Origin: Cephalopachus bancanus
Taxonomy: Eukaryota > Chordata > Mammalia > Primates > Tarsiidae
Assembly: GCA_027257055.1 (NCBI GenBank)
Contig: JAPVLO010000871.1
Location: 1-64,000 of the forward strand
Length of the DNA stretch: 64,000 bases
Direction of reading: 5' to 3'
Notes under the pieces: generated by a model
What the model was told of the DNA's origin: nothing
What the model saw: only the letters and a program-made list of their open reading frames with translations
Database searches by the model: none
Program-made: the position numbers and the translations under genes
In this document: positions 1 through 11,439 of the stretch, in pieces
How positions within the stretch are numbered: position 1 is the first letter of the stretch
Layout: each line of letters starts with the position of its first letter

Positions 1-124
1 TAAACCCCTAAGGGCTTCATTTATGAGCCTCAGAAAAAACTCAAGAAGGATACATTCTTACTCATGTTCTTCTGTACCTAAACTGTAATTATTTAAAAAT
101 TTTAAATATAATTAACATACCATA

Positions 125-417
125 GGCTGGACTCGGTGCCTCAGCCTGTAATCCCAGCACTTTGGGCGACCAGGGTGAGTGGATTACCCGAGCCCGCAGG
201 TTCAAGTCCAGTCCGGGCAACTTGGCGAGACCTCATCTTTACAATAAATAAATAAATAATTAGCTGGTCGTGGTATTGTGCACCTGTAGTTCTGGCTACT
301 TGGAAGGCTGAGGTGGAAGGATAGCCGGAGCCCAGCAAGTCGACGCTGGGGTGGCTGTGAGTGTGCCACTGCACTCCAGCCTGTGTGACAGAGTAAGACT
401 CCAACTCAAAAAAAAAA
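125..417 (+). mobile_element. Alu
   Basis: Full dimer, poly(A) at right; flanked by ATACCATA on both sides (target-site duplication). Confidence 0.9.
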
Positions 418-837
418 TACCATAAACATCACCCTTTTTAAAGTGTACAATTCAGTGGTTTTTAGTATATTTACCGTGTTGTACAGCCATCATCACTGTC
501 TAATTCCAGAATATTTACATCAGCCCAAAAGAAAACCCTGTTACCCATTGGCAGTCATTTATTCCCCTACTCTCTAGCCCATGGCAACCATTAGTCTACT
601 TTCTGTCTTTATGAATTTGCCTATTTTGGACATTTCATATGGATGGAATTTATATAACATATACCCTTTTCTGACTGACTTCGTTCACTGAACATAATGC
701 TTTCAAGTTTCACCCATGATGTAGCGTGTATCAGTACTTCATTATTTTTTATGACTGAATAATATTGCATTGTATGGATATACTTGATTTTGTTTATCCA
801 TTCATCAACTGATGGACATTTGGGTTGCTTCTGCCTT

Positions 838-869
838 TGTGTGTGTAAGTGTGTGTGAGTGTGAGTGTG

Positions 870-908
<39 letters not shown>
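838..908. repeat. (TG)n microsatellite
   Basis: About 70 bp of TG with a few interruptions (AG, CG), lying between L1 sequence and an old Alu. Confidence 0.95.
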
Positions 909-909
<1 letters not shown>

Positions 910-912
<3 letters not shown>

Positions 913-1177
913 AACATGGCCTCACTGTGTTGCCCAGGCTGGAGTGCAATGGTAATCACAGCTTCTACAGCCTCGAATTCCTGGGCTCAAGTGATTCTCC
1001 TGCCTCAGCCTCCTGCGTAGCTGGGACTACAGGCATATGTCATTATCATGCCCTGCTACTTTTTCTTTTTTTGAGACAAGGTCTTGCTACATCGTCCAGG
1101 CTGGGCTTCATGTGATTCCTCCTGCCTTGGCCTCCCATAGTGCTGAAATTACAGGCATTAGCCACCACACCCAGCCA
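910..1177 (-). mobile_element. Alu, old type
   Basis: Diverged and closer to AluJ in its bases; it starts directly at the TG repeat that replaces its tail. Confidence 0.85.
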
Positions 1178-1306
1178 CTACCTTTTGACTTTAAATAATG
1201 TTGCTCTGAAAATTCTTGTACAAGTTTTTATGTGGTTACAATTACTTTTAAGAACAATACCTCTGTGATTTTTCAAAAATCATTTGAAATCAAGATTAAT
1301 AAACTA

Positions 1307-1592
1307 GACCTGGCTCAGTGGCTCAGCCTGTAATCCCAACACATTGGGAGGCCAAGGCTGGTGGATTGCCTGAGTCTGCAGGTTTGAGACCAGCCTAGAC
1401 AGCTTGGCGAGATTTCATCTCTACAGTACAGTAAAAAATTAGCCAGGCGTGGTAGTATTTCCGGCTATTTGGAAGGCTGAGGTGGAAGGGTCACTGGAAC
1501 CCAGCAGGTCGATGCTGGGGTGGCCGTGAGTGTGCCACTGCACTCCAGCCTGTGCAATGGAGTGAGACTCCAACGAAAAAAAAAAAAAAAAA
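1307..1592 (+). mobile_element. Alu
   Basis: Dimer with an 18-base poly(A); the left arm carries the GGCTCAGTGGCTCAGCCTG variant. Confidence 0.9.
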
Positions 1593-1639
1593 AGAATATA
1601 GCCCCCCAGTAGGTGGCAGGATTATAAAGTTTATTAGTC

Positions 1640-2345
1640 CTCAAATTTTATTTCCTGCCTAACCTCTAAATGTTGGAATGTTTCAGGTTTTGGTCCTAGG
1701 CACCCTACTCTGCATTCTCTCCTTGGTGATGACATCTAGTCCTACTATGTGCTGATGACTCCCAAATTCACATCTCCCGTTCTGACTTTTTCTGTGAACT
1801 CCATACTCACATATGCAATTACTTACTTGATGTCTCCACTTGGGGGTCTAATAGGCATCCCAACTTTACATGGCCAAAGCAGATCTCTCTTCTTTTTTTT
1901 TTTGAGTTGGAGTCTCACTGTCGCCCAGACTGGAGGGCAGTGGCACGCTCCCGGCCACCGCAGCCTTGGCCTGCTGGGCTCTGGCGATCCTTCTGCCTCA
2001 GCCTTCCAAGTAGCTGGAACTACAGGTGTGCACTACCACGCCTGGCTAATTTTTTAATTTATTGTAGAGATGAGGTCTTGCCAAGTTACCCGGGCAGGTC
2101 TCGAACCTGCGGGGTCAGGCAATCCACTCACCTCGGCCTCCCAAAGCGCAGGATTACAGGCTGAGTTGGAGCCCGGCCCCAAGCAGATCTCTTGATTTCT
2201 AACTCCAAAATCTGTTTTCCTCTCATCTTGGTTGATAAGCAGCAGCCTGCATGTTTGCTCAGGACAAATATCTTGGGAGTCGTCACTGATTCTCTCCATT
2301 ATCTGTCTCTGCACCTATAAATTATATTCAGAATCTAGTTACTTC
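1640..2345 (+). mobile_element. L2-like fragment, split by an Alu
   Basis: Text such as GACTCCCAAATTCACATCTC and ATCTTGGGAGTCGTCACTGA is typical of diverged L2 ORF2 (the GVxxDS motif of CR1/L2 reverse transcriptase ends). An Alu at 1891-2180 interrupts it. The family call rests on memory. Confidence 0.45.
1891..2180 (-). mobile_element. Alu
   Basis: Full-length young-type copy inserted into L2-like sequence; AGCAGATCTCT is duplicated at both ends. Confidence 0.93.
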
Positions 2346-2408
2346 TCACCAAGTTGATTTTGGTCCAAGAGACCATTTCTCATCTGGACAACTGTAATCG
2401 CTTCTGTT

Positions 2409-2697
2409 CTTTTTTTTTTTGAGTTGGAGTCTCACTCTGTCGCCCAGACTGGAGTGCAGTGGCCGCTTCCGGCCACTGCAGCCTCGACCTGCTGGGCTCC
2501 GGCGGTCCTTTCGCCTCAGCCTTCCAAGTAGCTGAAACTACAGGCGTGCGCTCCCACGCCCGGCTAATTTTTGATTTATTGTAGAGATGAGGTCTCGCCA
2601 AGTTGCCCGGGCGAGTCTCGAACCCGCGGGCTCAGGCAATCCACTCACCTCAGCCTCCCAAAGGTGCAGGATTACAGGCTGAGCCACCAAGCCCAGC
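2409..2697 (-). mobile_element. Alu (first of a same-site pair)
   Basis: Full length and CpG-rich. It shares its flank GCTTCYGTTCTT with the next copy. Confidence 0.93.
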
Positions 2698-2708
2698 TTG
2701 CTTCCGTT

Positions 2709-2953
2709 CTTTTTTTGAGTTGGAGTCTCACTCTGTTGCCCAGACTGGAGTGCAGTGGCTGCTCCTGGCCACCGCAGCCTCGACCTGCTGGGCTCCGGCA
2801 GGCCTTCCGCGTCAGCCTTCCAAGTAGCTGGAACTACAGGCGCGCGCTACCACACCCGGCTAATTTTTGATTTATTGTAGAGATGAGGTCTCGCCAAGTT
2901 GCCCAGGTGGGTCTCGAACCCGCGGGCTCAGGCAATCCACTCACCTCGGCCTT
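2709..2953 (-). mobile_element. Alu, 5'-truncated (second of a same-site pair)
   Basis: Lacks the first 45 or so bases of the left arm; followed by the same GCTTCTGTTCTT flank. Confidence 0.9.
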
Positions 2954-3029
2954 GCTTCTGTTCTTAATCTCCCTGTAATTCATTCTTCACCAGCAGTCAG
3001 TGTAGTGAGTTTTTTAAAAACAACCTTTT

Positions 3030-3283
3030 GCCGGGCTCGGTGGCTCAGCCTGTAATCCCGCGCCTTTGGGAGGCTGAGGTGAGTGGACTGCCTGAGCCCG
3101 CGGGTTCGAGACCCACCTGGGCAGCCAGACCTCATCTCTACCATAAATCAAAAAATCAGCCGGGCGTGGTAGCGCGCGCCTGTAGTTCCGGCTACTCAGA
3201 AGGCTGAGGCAGAAGGATCGCTGGAGCCCAGCAGGCGAGGCTGGGCAACAGAGTGAGACTCCGACTCAAAAAAAAAAAAAAAA
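3030..3283 (+). mobile_element. Alu with deletion near its 3' end
   Basis: Near-consensus, but the stretch between GCAGGCGAGG and CTGGGCAACA is shortened in the right arm. Confidence 0.9.
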
Positions 3284-3299
3284 TCTACTGAGATATGAT

Positions 3300-3738
3300 T
3301 GATTAGTTGAGAAGTGGTTTACAAGTGGGATCAAGATCCTGAAGCATTTATTTGAAGAGTTTTAACGGGAGACAAAATATGGCTTTACCAGTACAATCCT
3401 GCAGGCAAACCACTTTCAAAGCAATGGTTACCAAGAGGGGGTAGCGGCCTTAGTCAAAGCAAAAGTGGACCTGTCAAGAGCAAAGGTCATGGAACAGTTT
3501 TTTGGGATGCTCAAGGCATTATGCTTGTTGACCAAAGACCAATAACATCTGCTTATTTTGAGAGTGTTTTGAGGAAATTAGTTAAAACATTAGCAGAAAA
3601 ATGCTCAGGAAAGCTCCACCAGAGAGTTACACACAGCAGTGCTCCTGCTCATTCCTCTCATCAAACAAGGGCAGTTTTGTGAGAATTTTGATGGGACATC
3701 ATTAGATATCCACTTTATAGTCTTGATTTGACTTTTAA
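3300..3738 (+). mobile_element. Mariner-type DNA transposon relic (transposase fragment)
   Basis: From about 3377 to the stop at 3680 one frame stays open for 101 codons. It shows mariner transposase features: WLYQYNPAGKPLSKQW, VFWDAQGIMLVD with a catalytic-type aspartate, ITSAYFESVLRKL and SAPAHSSHQTR. Later frames carry stops, and the first HHD-type residues look lost. Both ends are cut by Alu elements, so terminal repeats cannot be seen. Non-functional. Confidence 0.75.
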
Positions 3739-3739
3739 T

Positions 3740-4037
3740 CTTTTTTTGTTGTTGTTTTTGAGTTGGAGTCTCACTCTGTCACCCAGACTGGAGTGTAGTG
3801 GCCACTCCCGGCCACCGCAGCCTCGACCTGCTGGGCTCTGGTGATCCTTCTGCCTCAGCCTTCCAAGTAGCTGGAACTACAGGCGTGCGCTACCACACCC
3901 GGCTAATTTTTTTTTTATTTATTGTAGAGATGAGATCTTGCCTGCCCAGGTGGATCTCGAACCCGTGGGCTCAGGCAATCCACTCACCTCAGCCTCCCAA
4001 AGGCGCGGGATTACAGGCTGAGCCACCGAGCCCGGCT
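3740..4037 (-). mobile_element. Alu
   Basis: Inserted into the mariner relic, truncating its right side; young type. Confidence 0.93.
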
Positions 4038-4066
4038 TGTTCCTAATCTTAAAAACAATATATTTA

Positions 4067-4349
4067 GGCCGGGCTCGGTGGCTCAGCCTGTAATCCTGCG
4101 CCTTCGGGAGATGAGTGGATTGCCTGAGCCTGCGAGTTCAAGACCCATCTGGGCAACTTGGCGAGACCTCATCTCTACAATAAATCAAAAAAATTAGCCG
4201 GGCGTGGTAGCACACACCTGTAGTTCCAGCTACTTGGAAGGCTGAGGCAGAAGGATTGCCGGAGCCCAGCAGGTAGAGGCTGCGGTGGCCGGGAGCGGCC
4301 ACTGCACTCCAGTCTGGGTGACAGAGTGAGACTCCAACTCAAAAAAAAA
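4067..4349 (+). mobile_element. Alu
   Basis: Opposite orientation to the preceding copy, 29 bp away, so the two can form a hairpin. Confidence 0.92.
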
Positions 4350-4621
4350 CCCCCAAAACAAAAAACATATACATATTTAAAGGGTACCCATTTTTTTTCC
4401 ATTAATTATGTAAAAAAGACTGCACTGACATTGGTTAAATTCCCAGGACAACTTCTTTAGGGATGAACTAAATGCTGGTATCATCACCTAAAACAGTGTC
4501 TTGACCTTAATGGAGCTTATGCTCAGAAATAAAATTTACATTTTTCCACAAACTCTTTGAAGTCCCCTTATAAACCCAGAAGTGGGATTGCTGGGTCATA
4601 TGGTAGTTATATGTATATATA

Positions 4622-4933
4622 TATTTTTAATTTGGAGTCTTAGTCTCTGTAAACCAGGCTGGAGTGCAGTGGCATAATCACGGTCACTGCATGAGTGGAC
4701 AGGTCCACTTTTGCTTTGACTTGCCGGGCTCAGGTGATCCTGCTGCCTCAACCTTCCAACTAGCTGGAACCACAGGTGTGCACCACCATGCCTGTCTAAT
4801 CTTTTGATTTATTGTAGAGACGAGGTCTCACCAAGTTGCCCAGGCTGGTCTCGAACCCCTGGACTCAGGCAGTTCTTTCGCCTCCTCCTCCCAAAATGCT
4901 AGGATTACAGGTATGAGCCACTATGCCCAGTGG
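4622..4933 (-). mobile_element. Alu, diverged
   Basis: Sits in L1 sequence. It carries an extra segment near 4,690-4,725 (GGTCCACTTTTGCTTTGACT) that resembles mariner text at 3,460 rather than Alu. Confidence 0.82.
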
Positions 4934-5180
4934 TCGTTTTATTTTTAATTAAGGAACTTCCATATTGGTTTTCATAATGGCTAATTTACACTCCCACTAA
5001 CAGCATACAAGAATTCCCTTTTCTCCACACCCTTGCCAACTCTTACTGGTTGTCTTTTTGAGAATAGCCAAACAGTTGTAATGTTTTAATTTGTATTTCC
5101 TTGATGATTAGTGTTGTTGCTCACCTTTTCATGTACCTGTTGGTCATTTGTGTATCTTCTTTGAAAAAATGTCTATTCTG

Positions 5181-5471
5181 AGCTGGGTGCAGTGGCTTAC
5201 GCCTGTAATCCCAGGACTTTGAGAGATGGAGGTGAGAGGTTTGCCTGAGCCCATGGGTTTTAGACCAGCCTGGGCAACATGGCAAAATCTCGTCTTTACA
5301 ATAAGCCAAACAGTTAGCCAGTCATAGTGGCACACCTGTAGTTCCAGCTACTTGGAAAGCTGAGGTGGAAGGATCACCTGAGCCCAGCAGGTCAAGGCTA
5401 CGGTGGCCGTCAGTGTGCCACTCCACTTGAGCCTGGGTGACAGAGTAAGACTCTGACTCAAAAAAGAAAAA
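5181..5471 (+). mobile_element. Alu
   Basis: Flanked by GTCTATTCTG on both sides; inserted into L1. Confidence 0.9.
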
Positions 5472-5570
5472 AGTCTATTCTGATCCTTTGCTCATTGTAA
5501 ATCAGTTTGTTTGGTTTTTTACTGTTGTGTTGTATGAGCTCCTTATATGCTTTGGTCATTAACCCCTTAT

Positions 5571-6075
5571 CATCATTCCTTGCTGGGCTGCCTCCTTCTT
5601 ATCCTTCAGGTTTCAATTCAAATGGCATCTTATAGAGCCCTCTCCTGAATTCTGTACCACTTTTTTTTTTGAGTTGGGTTCTCACTTTGTCACCCAGGCT
5701 GGGGCACAGCGGCACTATCACAGCTTACTATAGCCTCAGCCCCCTAGGATCAGGAGATCCTTCTGTCTTAGCCTCCAGAGTAGCTGGGACTATAGGTATG
5801 TACCACCACACCCAGCTAATTTTTAAAATTTTTTGTAGAGACTTGGTTGCCCAAGCTGATCTCAAACTCCTAGACTCAAACGATCCTCCTGCCTCGGTCT
5901 CCACCAAGATGTTGGGATTACAGGCATGAGCCACCATGCCTGGCTAGCACATCACCTTTTTGTTGTGTTCAGTATACTTACCACCCTCTGTAATTCTCAT
6001 TTATTTATTCACTTATTTGTTTTCTATTTAATTTTCCCCCTCTAGATTATAAGCTGTTGTTGTCCCAGCATATAA
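5571..6075 (+). mobile_element. L2-like 3' fragment, split by an Alu
   Basis: CAGGTTTCAATTCAAATGGC before the Alu and CCTCTAGATTATAAGCTGTT after it resemble the last few hundred bases of L2. Confidence 0.5.
5660..5945 (-). mobile_element. Alu, old type
   Basis: Diverged dimer inside L2-like sequence. Confidence 0.88.
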
Positions 6076-6179
6076 TATGTGTTGAAGAAATAGTTGGGGA
6101 GTGAATGACTGAAAGATGTACACATTTCTGGGTCTACATACTATATCATAATATGATATTTTCACTAATGTTAGATCAA

Positions 6180-6480
6180 AAATAGTATCCATGTTGCTTT
6201 CGTTTCCATAATTGGAATTTCTTTTTATGCTCTGTGTGTGGCTTCTTTTACTCGGCATAATGTTTCTTGTCATATGTTATTAAGATATAATTTATATTTT
6301 ATAAAATTCATCGATAAACACATATAGTCATGTAATTACTAACACAGACAAGATTTAGAATAGTTCTGTTACTCCAGAAAATTACTCCATGCCACTGTGT
6401 AGTCAACTCCTCCTGCCCTATCCTGGTCTGTTTTCTATACTATAGTTTTACCTTTTCCAAATGTCATATAAAAGAATTGT
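6180..6480 (-). mobile_element. Old L1 fragment (minus)
   Basis: The sequence contains CTCGGCATAATGTTTCTTGT and CATGCCACTGTGTAGTCAAC, resembling the antisense L1M 3' region. Strongly diverged. Confidence 0.45.
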
Positions 6481-6654
6481 GTTTATTGTTCTCCATTTCA
6501 TTGATTTCTGATGTTATTATTAGTTTTGTTTTGTTGCTGTATACTTTGGGTGAAATCCATTAATAAACTCAGCAACTTAAGTAATAGAGAAATTCCTTGA
6601 AAATATACAAACTACTGAAGTTAATTCAAGAAGAAATACATCATCTGAATAGCC

Positions 6655-6934
6655 TTATCTCACTCTGTCGTCCAGGCTGGAAGTGCACTGGCACACTCAC
6701 AGCCACTGCAGCCTCGACCTGCTGGGCTCAGGCAATCCTTCCACTTCAGCCTTCCAAGTACCTGAAACTACAGGCACTTACCACCATGCCTGGCTAGTAT
6801 TTTTTTTTTATTTATTGTAGAGCTGAGTTCTCGCCAAGTTGCCCAGACTGGTCTCGAACCTGTGGGCTCAGGCAGTCTTCTCACCTCAGCCTCCCAAAGT
6901 GCTGGGATTATAGGCATGAGCCACTGTGGCTAGC
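6655..6934 (-). mobile_element. Alu lacking its A-tail end
   Basis: Begins at TATCTCACTCTGTCGTCC without the T-run, so the 3' end is lost. Confidence 0.88.
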
Positions 6935-7153
6935 TGAATTTGTTTTGTAGTTAGCAGCCTTTCCACAAAGAAAACTCCAGGCACAAAAGGCCTCATTGGT
7001 AATTTCTACTCAAAATATAAGGAAGATATAATACCATTTCTATATAACTTCTTCCCAAAAATTGAAGAGGAAGCACTTCTTGATTCATTGTATAAGTCAA
7101 GCATTGACCTGATACTAAAAACCAGAAAAAAGCCCTTCTAGAAAATTACAGAT

Positions 7154-7452
7154 CAGGCTGGGCATGGTGGCTCAAGCCTGTAATCCCAGTACTTTGGGAG
7201 GCCGAGACGAGAGGATTGTCTGAGCCCAGGAGTTTGGATCAGCCTCGGCAATTTGGCAAGATTTCATCTCTATGATAAATAAAAAAAATTAGCCAGGTGT
7301 GGTGGCGCATACCTGTAGTTCCAGCTACCTGGAAGCCTGAGGCAGAAGGATTGCCTGAGCCCGACAGGTCGAGACTGCAGTGGCCGTGAATGTGCCACTG
7401 CACTCCAGCCTGGGCAACAGAGTGGGACTCGAACTCAGAAAGAAAAAAAAAA
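7154..7452 (+). mobile_element. Alu
   Basis: Intermediate type with CACGCC-like left end replaced by CAAGCC; in L1 ORF2. Confidence 0.9.
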
Positions 7453-7496
7453 TTGCAGTGCAAATGTCTTTCATGAACATAAATGCAAATTTTTAA

Positions 7497-7782
7497 AAAT
7501 TTTATTTATTTATTTATTTTAAAGATAGTCTTGCTCTCTTGCCCTAGCTGGAGTACAGTAGCTTGATTGCAGCTTACTACAGCCTTGTACTCCTGGGCTC
7601 AAGCAATCCTTCCACCTCAGCTTCCCAAGTAGCTGGGTCTATAGGCGTGTGCCATCATGCCTGGCTAATTTTATTTATTTTTGAGGTGGGGTCTTGTTAT
7701 GTTGCCCAGGCTGGTTTCGAGTTTCTGGTCTCAAGTGATCCTCCCACCTCAGTCTCCTGAGTAGCTGGGATTACAGGCACCA
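7497..7782 (-). mobile_element. Alu, old type
   Basis: Tail has evolved into a TTTA repeat; the extreme 5' end is missing. Confidence 0.85.
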
Positions 7783-7870
7783 GCAATGCAAAAATTCTTG
7801 ACAAAATTTTAGCTGAACTCCACAATATATTGAAAAGGATAGCATATCACCATGACCACATGGGGTGAGC

Positions 7871-8794
7871 TTCAAGTATTATTCCTTTGAGGTAATTATT
7901 TTCTCAGTCTTGGGTTTCCTCATATACATGCAGTGTTCAAATGACAGTTTGGGATACTTCTGCAGATCTCTGGAGTTCTATGTCTGTGCAGGTCCCTTCT
8001 CCAGTTCTGGACTCTACAAATTCAAGCTGATTAGACCTTCTCAAACTCTCAACATCTCCTCAGCCCTTGCTGCATAAGGGAGTCTCCCCAGGCAGTGACC
8101 AGGGCATTCACAGGGCTCACCTCGTTTACCCTCTCTTCAGGTTCTTTGTCCTGTTGTCCAATGTCTAAAAACCAGTGCTTTATACATTTTAAAAAATGTG
8201 TTAGTTGTTTAAGTTGGGAGGTTAAATCCAGTCCCTATCACTGCATCTTGGACAGACACAGAAGTCTATAGTTGGAATATGAAATGACTGAATCAATTTT
8301 ATTGTGTCAGCATATCAAAATTCACTTACCTCCCTAATATTTGACATGTAAATTCTTTTCAAATTTTTGTCATGCTGAAGTAAACCTTTTTGTGCACGTA
8401 CTTTTTTGTTTCTACTGAATTATTCACCTAAGATAAGTTTCCAGGAGAGTAGTTACTGGAGCAAAGGATATGAAAATACTTACAGATATTCCATTCCCAA
8501 GAGGATATACTGATTTATAGCAATTCATGAGTGAACTAGTTTTTTATAAGAGAAAAATTGTTTTTACCAGCATTGAGTATTTTACTTACAAATATATGTG
8601 TATACACACACATTCATATGTGAATATACATACAAATATAGAGATGCATTCTAGTGGGATCAACTAGCAAAAAACAAAAAAACTATTAAAATGCTGGTTA
8701 AGTGCTATGATAGAACGATTCTCAGTGTTTTATAGGAGTATGGAGAGATACCTCATCTAAAGCAGAGGAGTCATGAAAGTAAATTGGTTATCTA
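7871..8794. other. Diverged intergenic or intronic sequence
   Basis: Part of this stretch (8,200-8,280, GGGAGGTTAAATCCAGTCCC) resembles an old L1 untranslated region. The rest shows only AT-rich text and a TA/CA-rich patch at 8,590-8,640. No exon or conserved frame was seen. Confidence 0.4.
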
Positions 8795-9315
8795 TTGTTG
8801 TGTAGTATCACCCTAAAACTTAGTGGTTTAGAACAATAATCATTTATTATTTTTCATGGTTTCTGTGGGTCAGGAATTCAGGAGCGTCTCAGCATGAAGA
8901 CTGTGATTAATGAGAGAGGAAGTTCTCTTTTATGAAATTCAATCAGATATTGACCAGGGCTGAAATCACCTGAGGGTTGAGATGACAAGATCTTCTTCCA
9001 AAGTAGCTTATACATCTGATTGACAAGTTGATGCTTCTCCATGGGGCACCTTGGGTGACCTCAAAACTTGGTGGCTGACTTCCCCATAGCAAGTGATACA
9101 GGAGTCCAAGGTGAAAGCTATAATGCCATTTATGGCCTATCCTTGGAAGTTGTATAGTCACTGCTGTTGTATTCTTTTGGTCACTGAGGTTTGCTCTGAT
9201 TCGGTATGGAGTGAGCCTGTACAAGAGTGTGAATATCAGGAGGCAGAATCATTTGGGATCATCTTGGAAGCTGGCTTCCACAGAAGGCTTCTTTCTGTGA
9301 CGAGGTGTCATTTGA
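8795..9315 (+). mobile_element. Old dispersed mammalian repeat, family not assigned
   Basis: The sequence opens GGTTATCTATTGTTGTGTAG and AACTTAGTGGTTTAGAACAA, and continues with TTTCTGTGGGTCAGGAATTC. This opening is common to many diverged copies in mammalian genomes, but I cannot name the family with certainty. It ends near GGAAGCTGGCTTCCACAGA. Confidence 0.55.
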
Positions 9316-9339
9316 GTTGAGTCTTAAAATATAAATAGG

Positions 9340-9740
9340 AGTCTGTTAAATAGGAGGGCAGTTAAGGCCATCAGAGACAAAAGAATAGAGACAGAGTACA
9401 GTGCATCTGAGTATGTGATAGAGTGGGCCAGCATGACTGAAGTGGAAAGTGGATGTGGGGTGGTGAAAGAGGAGTCCAGGGAGGCTGCAGGGGCCAGGTC
9501 ATACTGTAGAACCTCATATTGTTAGAGGATGTAGCCCTTACTCTCCGGATGGTGGCAAGCTGTTGAAAGAATTGAACAAGCAATGGATTGGATCTGAATT
9601 GATAGCTTTGGCAGTAGGAAGCAGCTGCTAGTAGGAGTCTGGAGCTTGGGAGACAGGTGCTCCTAGAGGGAGGGGTCAGCGGGTGGTCGCAGAAGCTCTG
9701 CAAGAGATGAGATTACCCAGCAAGAGCTCAGAGTAAGAAG
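9340..9740 (-). mobile_element. L2-like fragment (minus)
   Basis: Antisense L2-type text: GTGGGCCAGCATGACTGAAG, GGCCAGGTCATACTGTAGAA and AACAAGCAATGGATTGGATC. Confidence 0.5.
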
Positions 9741-9929
9741 AGCAAGGGGCAGAGGGTGGAGCCACTACATTTTAGAGGTGTGTTGAGGAATAGAAGCAAG
9801 GGACTAAAACCAAGAGGAAAATCAGAATTTTGTACCCTTACCTTGAAAAAAGTATCATATATTTTTTCTTTCATTTTCCAAAAGAATGTTCATAATCAAT
9901 CCAATTGTGTATTTGTCGGCTGATTTTAC

Positions 9930-10224
9930 CTTTTTTTTTTTTTTTTGAGTTGGAGTCTCATTCTGTCACCCAGACTGGAGTTCAGTGGCACATTCACGGC
10001 CACTGTAGCCTTGACCTGCTAGGTTCAGGCGATCCTTCTGCCTCAGTCTTCCAAGTAGCTGAAACTATGGGCACACGCTACCATGCCTGGCTGGTTTTTT
10101 GATTTATTGTAGAGATGTCTTACCAAGTTGCCCAGACTGTTCTCGAACCTGTAGGCTCAGACAATCCTCTCACCTCAGCCTCCCAAAGTGCTGGGATTAC
10201 AGGTGTGAACCACCACACTGGCTA
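9930..10224 (-). mobile_element. Alu
   Basis: Complete dimer with a 16-base T-run. Confidence 0.92.
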
Positions 10225-10329
10225 CATTAATCTTTTATTCTAGCCTTGCTTGGACTTTCCTAGCTTTGTGCTTCTCTGTCTAGGTTAGTTGTTGTTGATA
10301 GCTTTTATTTATTTTTAATTTATTTTTAT

Positions 10330-10612
10330 ATTTTGAGTTGGAATCTCACTCTGTCACCCAGACTGGAGTGTAGTGGCCGCTCCCAGCCACCGCAACCTCG
10401 ACCTGCTGGGCTCCAGCGATCTTTCCACCTCAGCTTTCCAAGTAGCCAGAACTACAGGCGCGCGCTACCACGCCCAGCTGATTTTTTATTTATTGTAGAG
10501 ACGGGGTCTCACCAAGTTGCCCGGGCGGGTCTCAAACCCACGGGCTCAGGCACTCCACTCGCCTTGGCCTTCCAAAGTGCTGGGATTACAGGCTGAGCCA
10601 CCGAGCCCAGCC
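10330..10612 (-). mobile_element. Alu
   Basis: Young type; the tail side merges with a TTTA-rich stretch at 10,299-10,335. Confidence 0.92.
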
Positions 10613-11340
10613 CTTTTTCAAATTTTTAATGTTTTATTTTCTGTGTTTGTTTTTTATGTATTACTTGTATAAAAAGTATTTATTATAAGCTTCGTCGATA
10701 GCTTTTAGTGTCCTCTTACCTCCTCACAGAGAAAACGTCTTCAGGATCTCAGAAGCCTCTTAAAATAGAAGTTGTATACTCGTACTGCATACAACTTTCG
10801 TGTTCCCTGGCAAATATCTACAGAAAATCACCTATGTAGTAGTAGCAACTCTGCTGTATTGCTAAGAACAAAAAAAGTCAGGACTGGATAGCAGGTCAAG
10901 AGTGAATGATGGCCTTATCCCTCTGATCTATATCAGGAAGCCACAGAAAAGGATACAACCTTTTCTGCCCCATCCCATACATTCAGAAAAACGCGGATTT
11001 ATAGTGACATCTTACCTCCTTTGCTTTGTGAAGAAAATTTGCCTTATAGAAAATTTTCGTATCTTGTAAACTAGGGTGTGTGTACATTTAATTTTTTAAA
11101 ATTCCTGCTAGAATTTCTCAAAAATTCCTGAATCAATTCTGTTTTTCAAAAGTTTCTGCTTCTCAATATTTCTGTGACAACAGGAGGGCAGCCACAGTGA
11201 CAATGTCATGGCTAACTCCCTGGGCTGCTCCTGCCAACTCCCAGATAGTTGCTTTCATAGCACCCAGAGGCAGGAAAAATCTGCCCACCCAGCTTAATAT
11301 GACATCCACTCCATAGCCTTTGGGAGATGTGGCACATGTG
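10613..11340. other. Non-coding stretch with no recognised element
   Basis: AT-rich sequence between an Alu and the second TG repeat. No open frame with protein-like composition, no clear repeat family and no promoter-like CpG cluster. Confidence 0.4.
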
Positions 11341-11341
11341 A

Positions 11342-11345
<4 letters not shown>

Positions 11346-11394
<49 letters not shown>
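11346..11394. repeat. (TG)n microsatellite
   Basis: An almost uninterrupted TG run of about 49 bp, followed by CATGCGCATGCATGTATGTA. Confidence 0.95.
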
Positions 11395-11395
<1 letters not shown>

Positions 11396-11439
11396 ATGCG
11401 CATGCATGTATGTATATATACACAAAATTGGAGAGCGGA

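Larger units (their letters stand above)
420..1300 (-). mobile_element. L1 3' region fragment (minus), split by a TG repeat and an Alu
   Basis: Plus-strand text such as TTGTATGGATATACTTGATT and CCATTCATCAACTGATGGAC is the antisense of the L1 ORF2 3' end. The piece at 1178-1300 (TGTACAAGTTTTTATGTGG) continues it after the interruption. Confidence 0.7.
4540..5570 (-). mobile_element. L1 fragment (minus), interrupted by two Alu elements
   Basis: Recognisable antisense ORF2 text: GGGATTGCTGGGTCATATGG, CACTCCCACTAACAGCATAC and TTTGTGTATCTTCTTTGAAA. Alu elements sit at 4622-4933 and 5181-5471. Confidence 0.8.
6570..7870 (+). mobile_element. L1 ORF2 fragment (plus), interrupted by three Alu elements
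   Basis: Pieces between the Alu elements follow L1 ORF2 order: GCATTGACCTGATACTAAAA, CTTTCATGAACATAAATGCA, AAAATTCTTGACAAAATTTT and CATATCACCATGACCACATG. The frame is broken by indels, with internal deletion. Confidence 0.75.

Noticed and set aside
838..908. TG repeat as a regulatory Z-DNA element
   Set aside because: Possible in principle, but it lies between L1 and Alu sequence far from any seen promoter; annotated only as a microsatellite.
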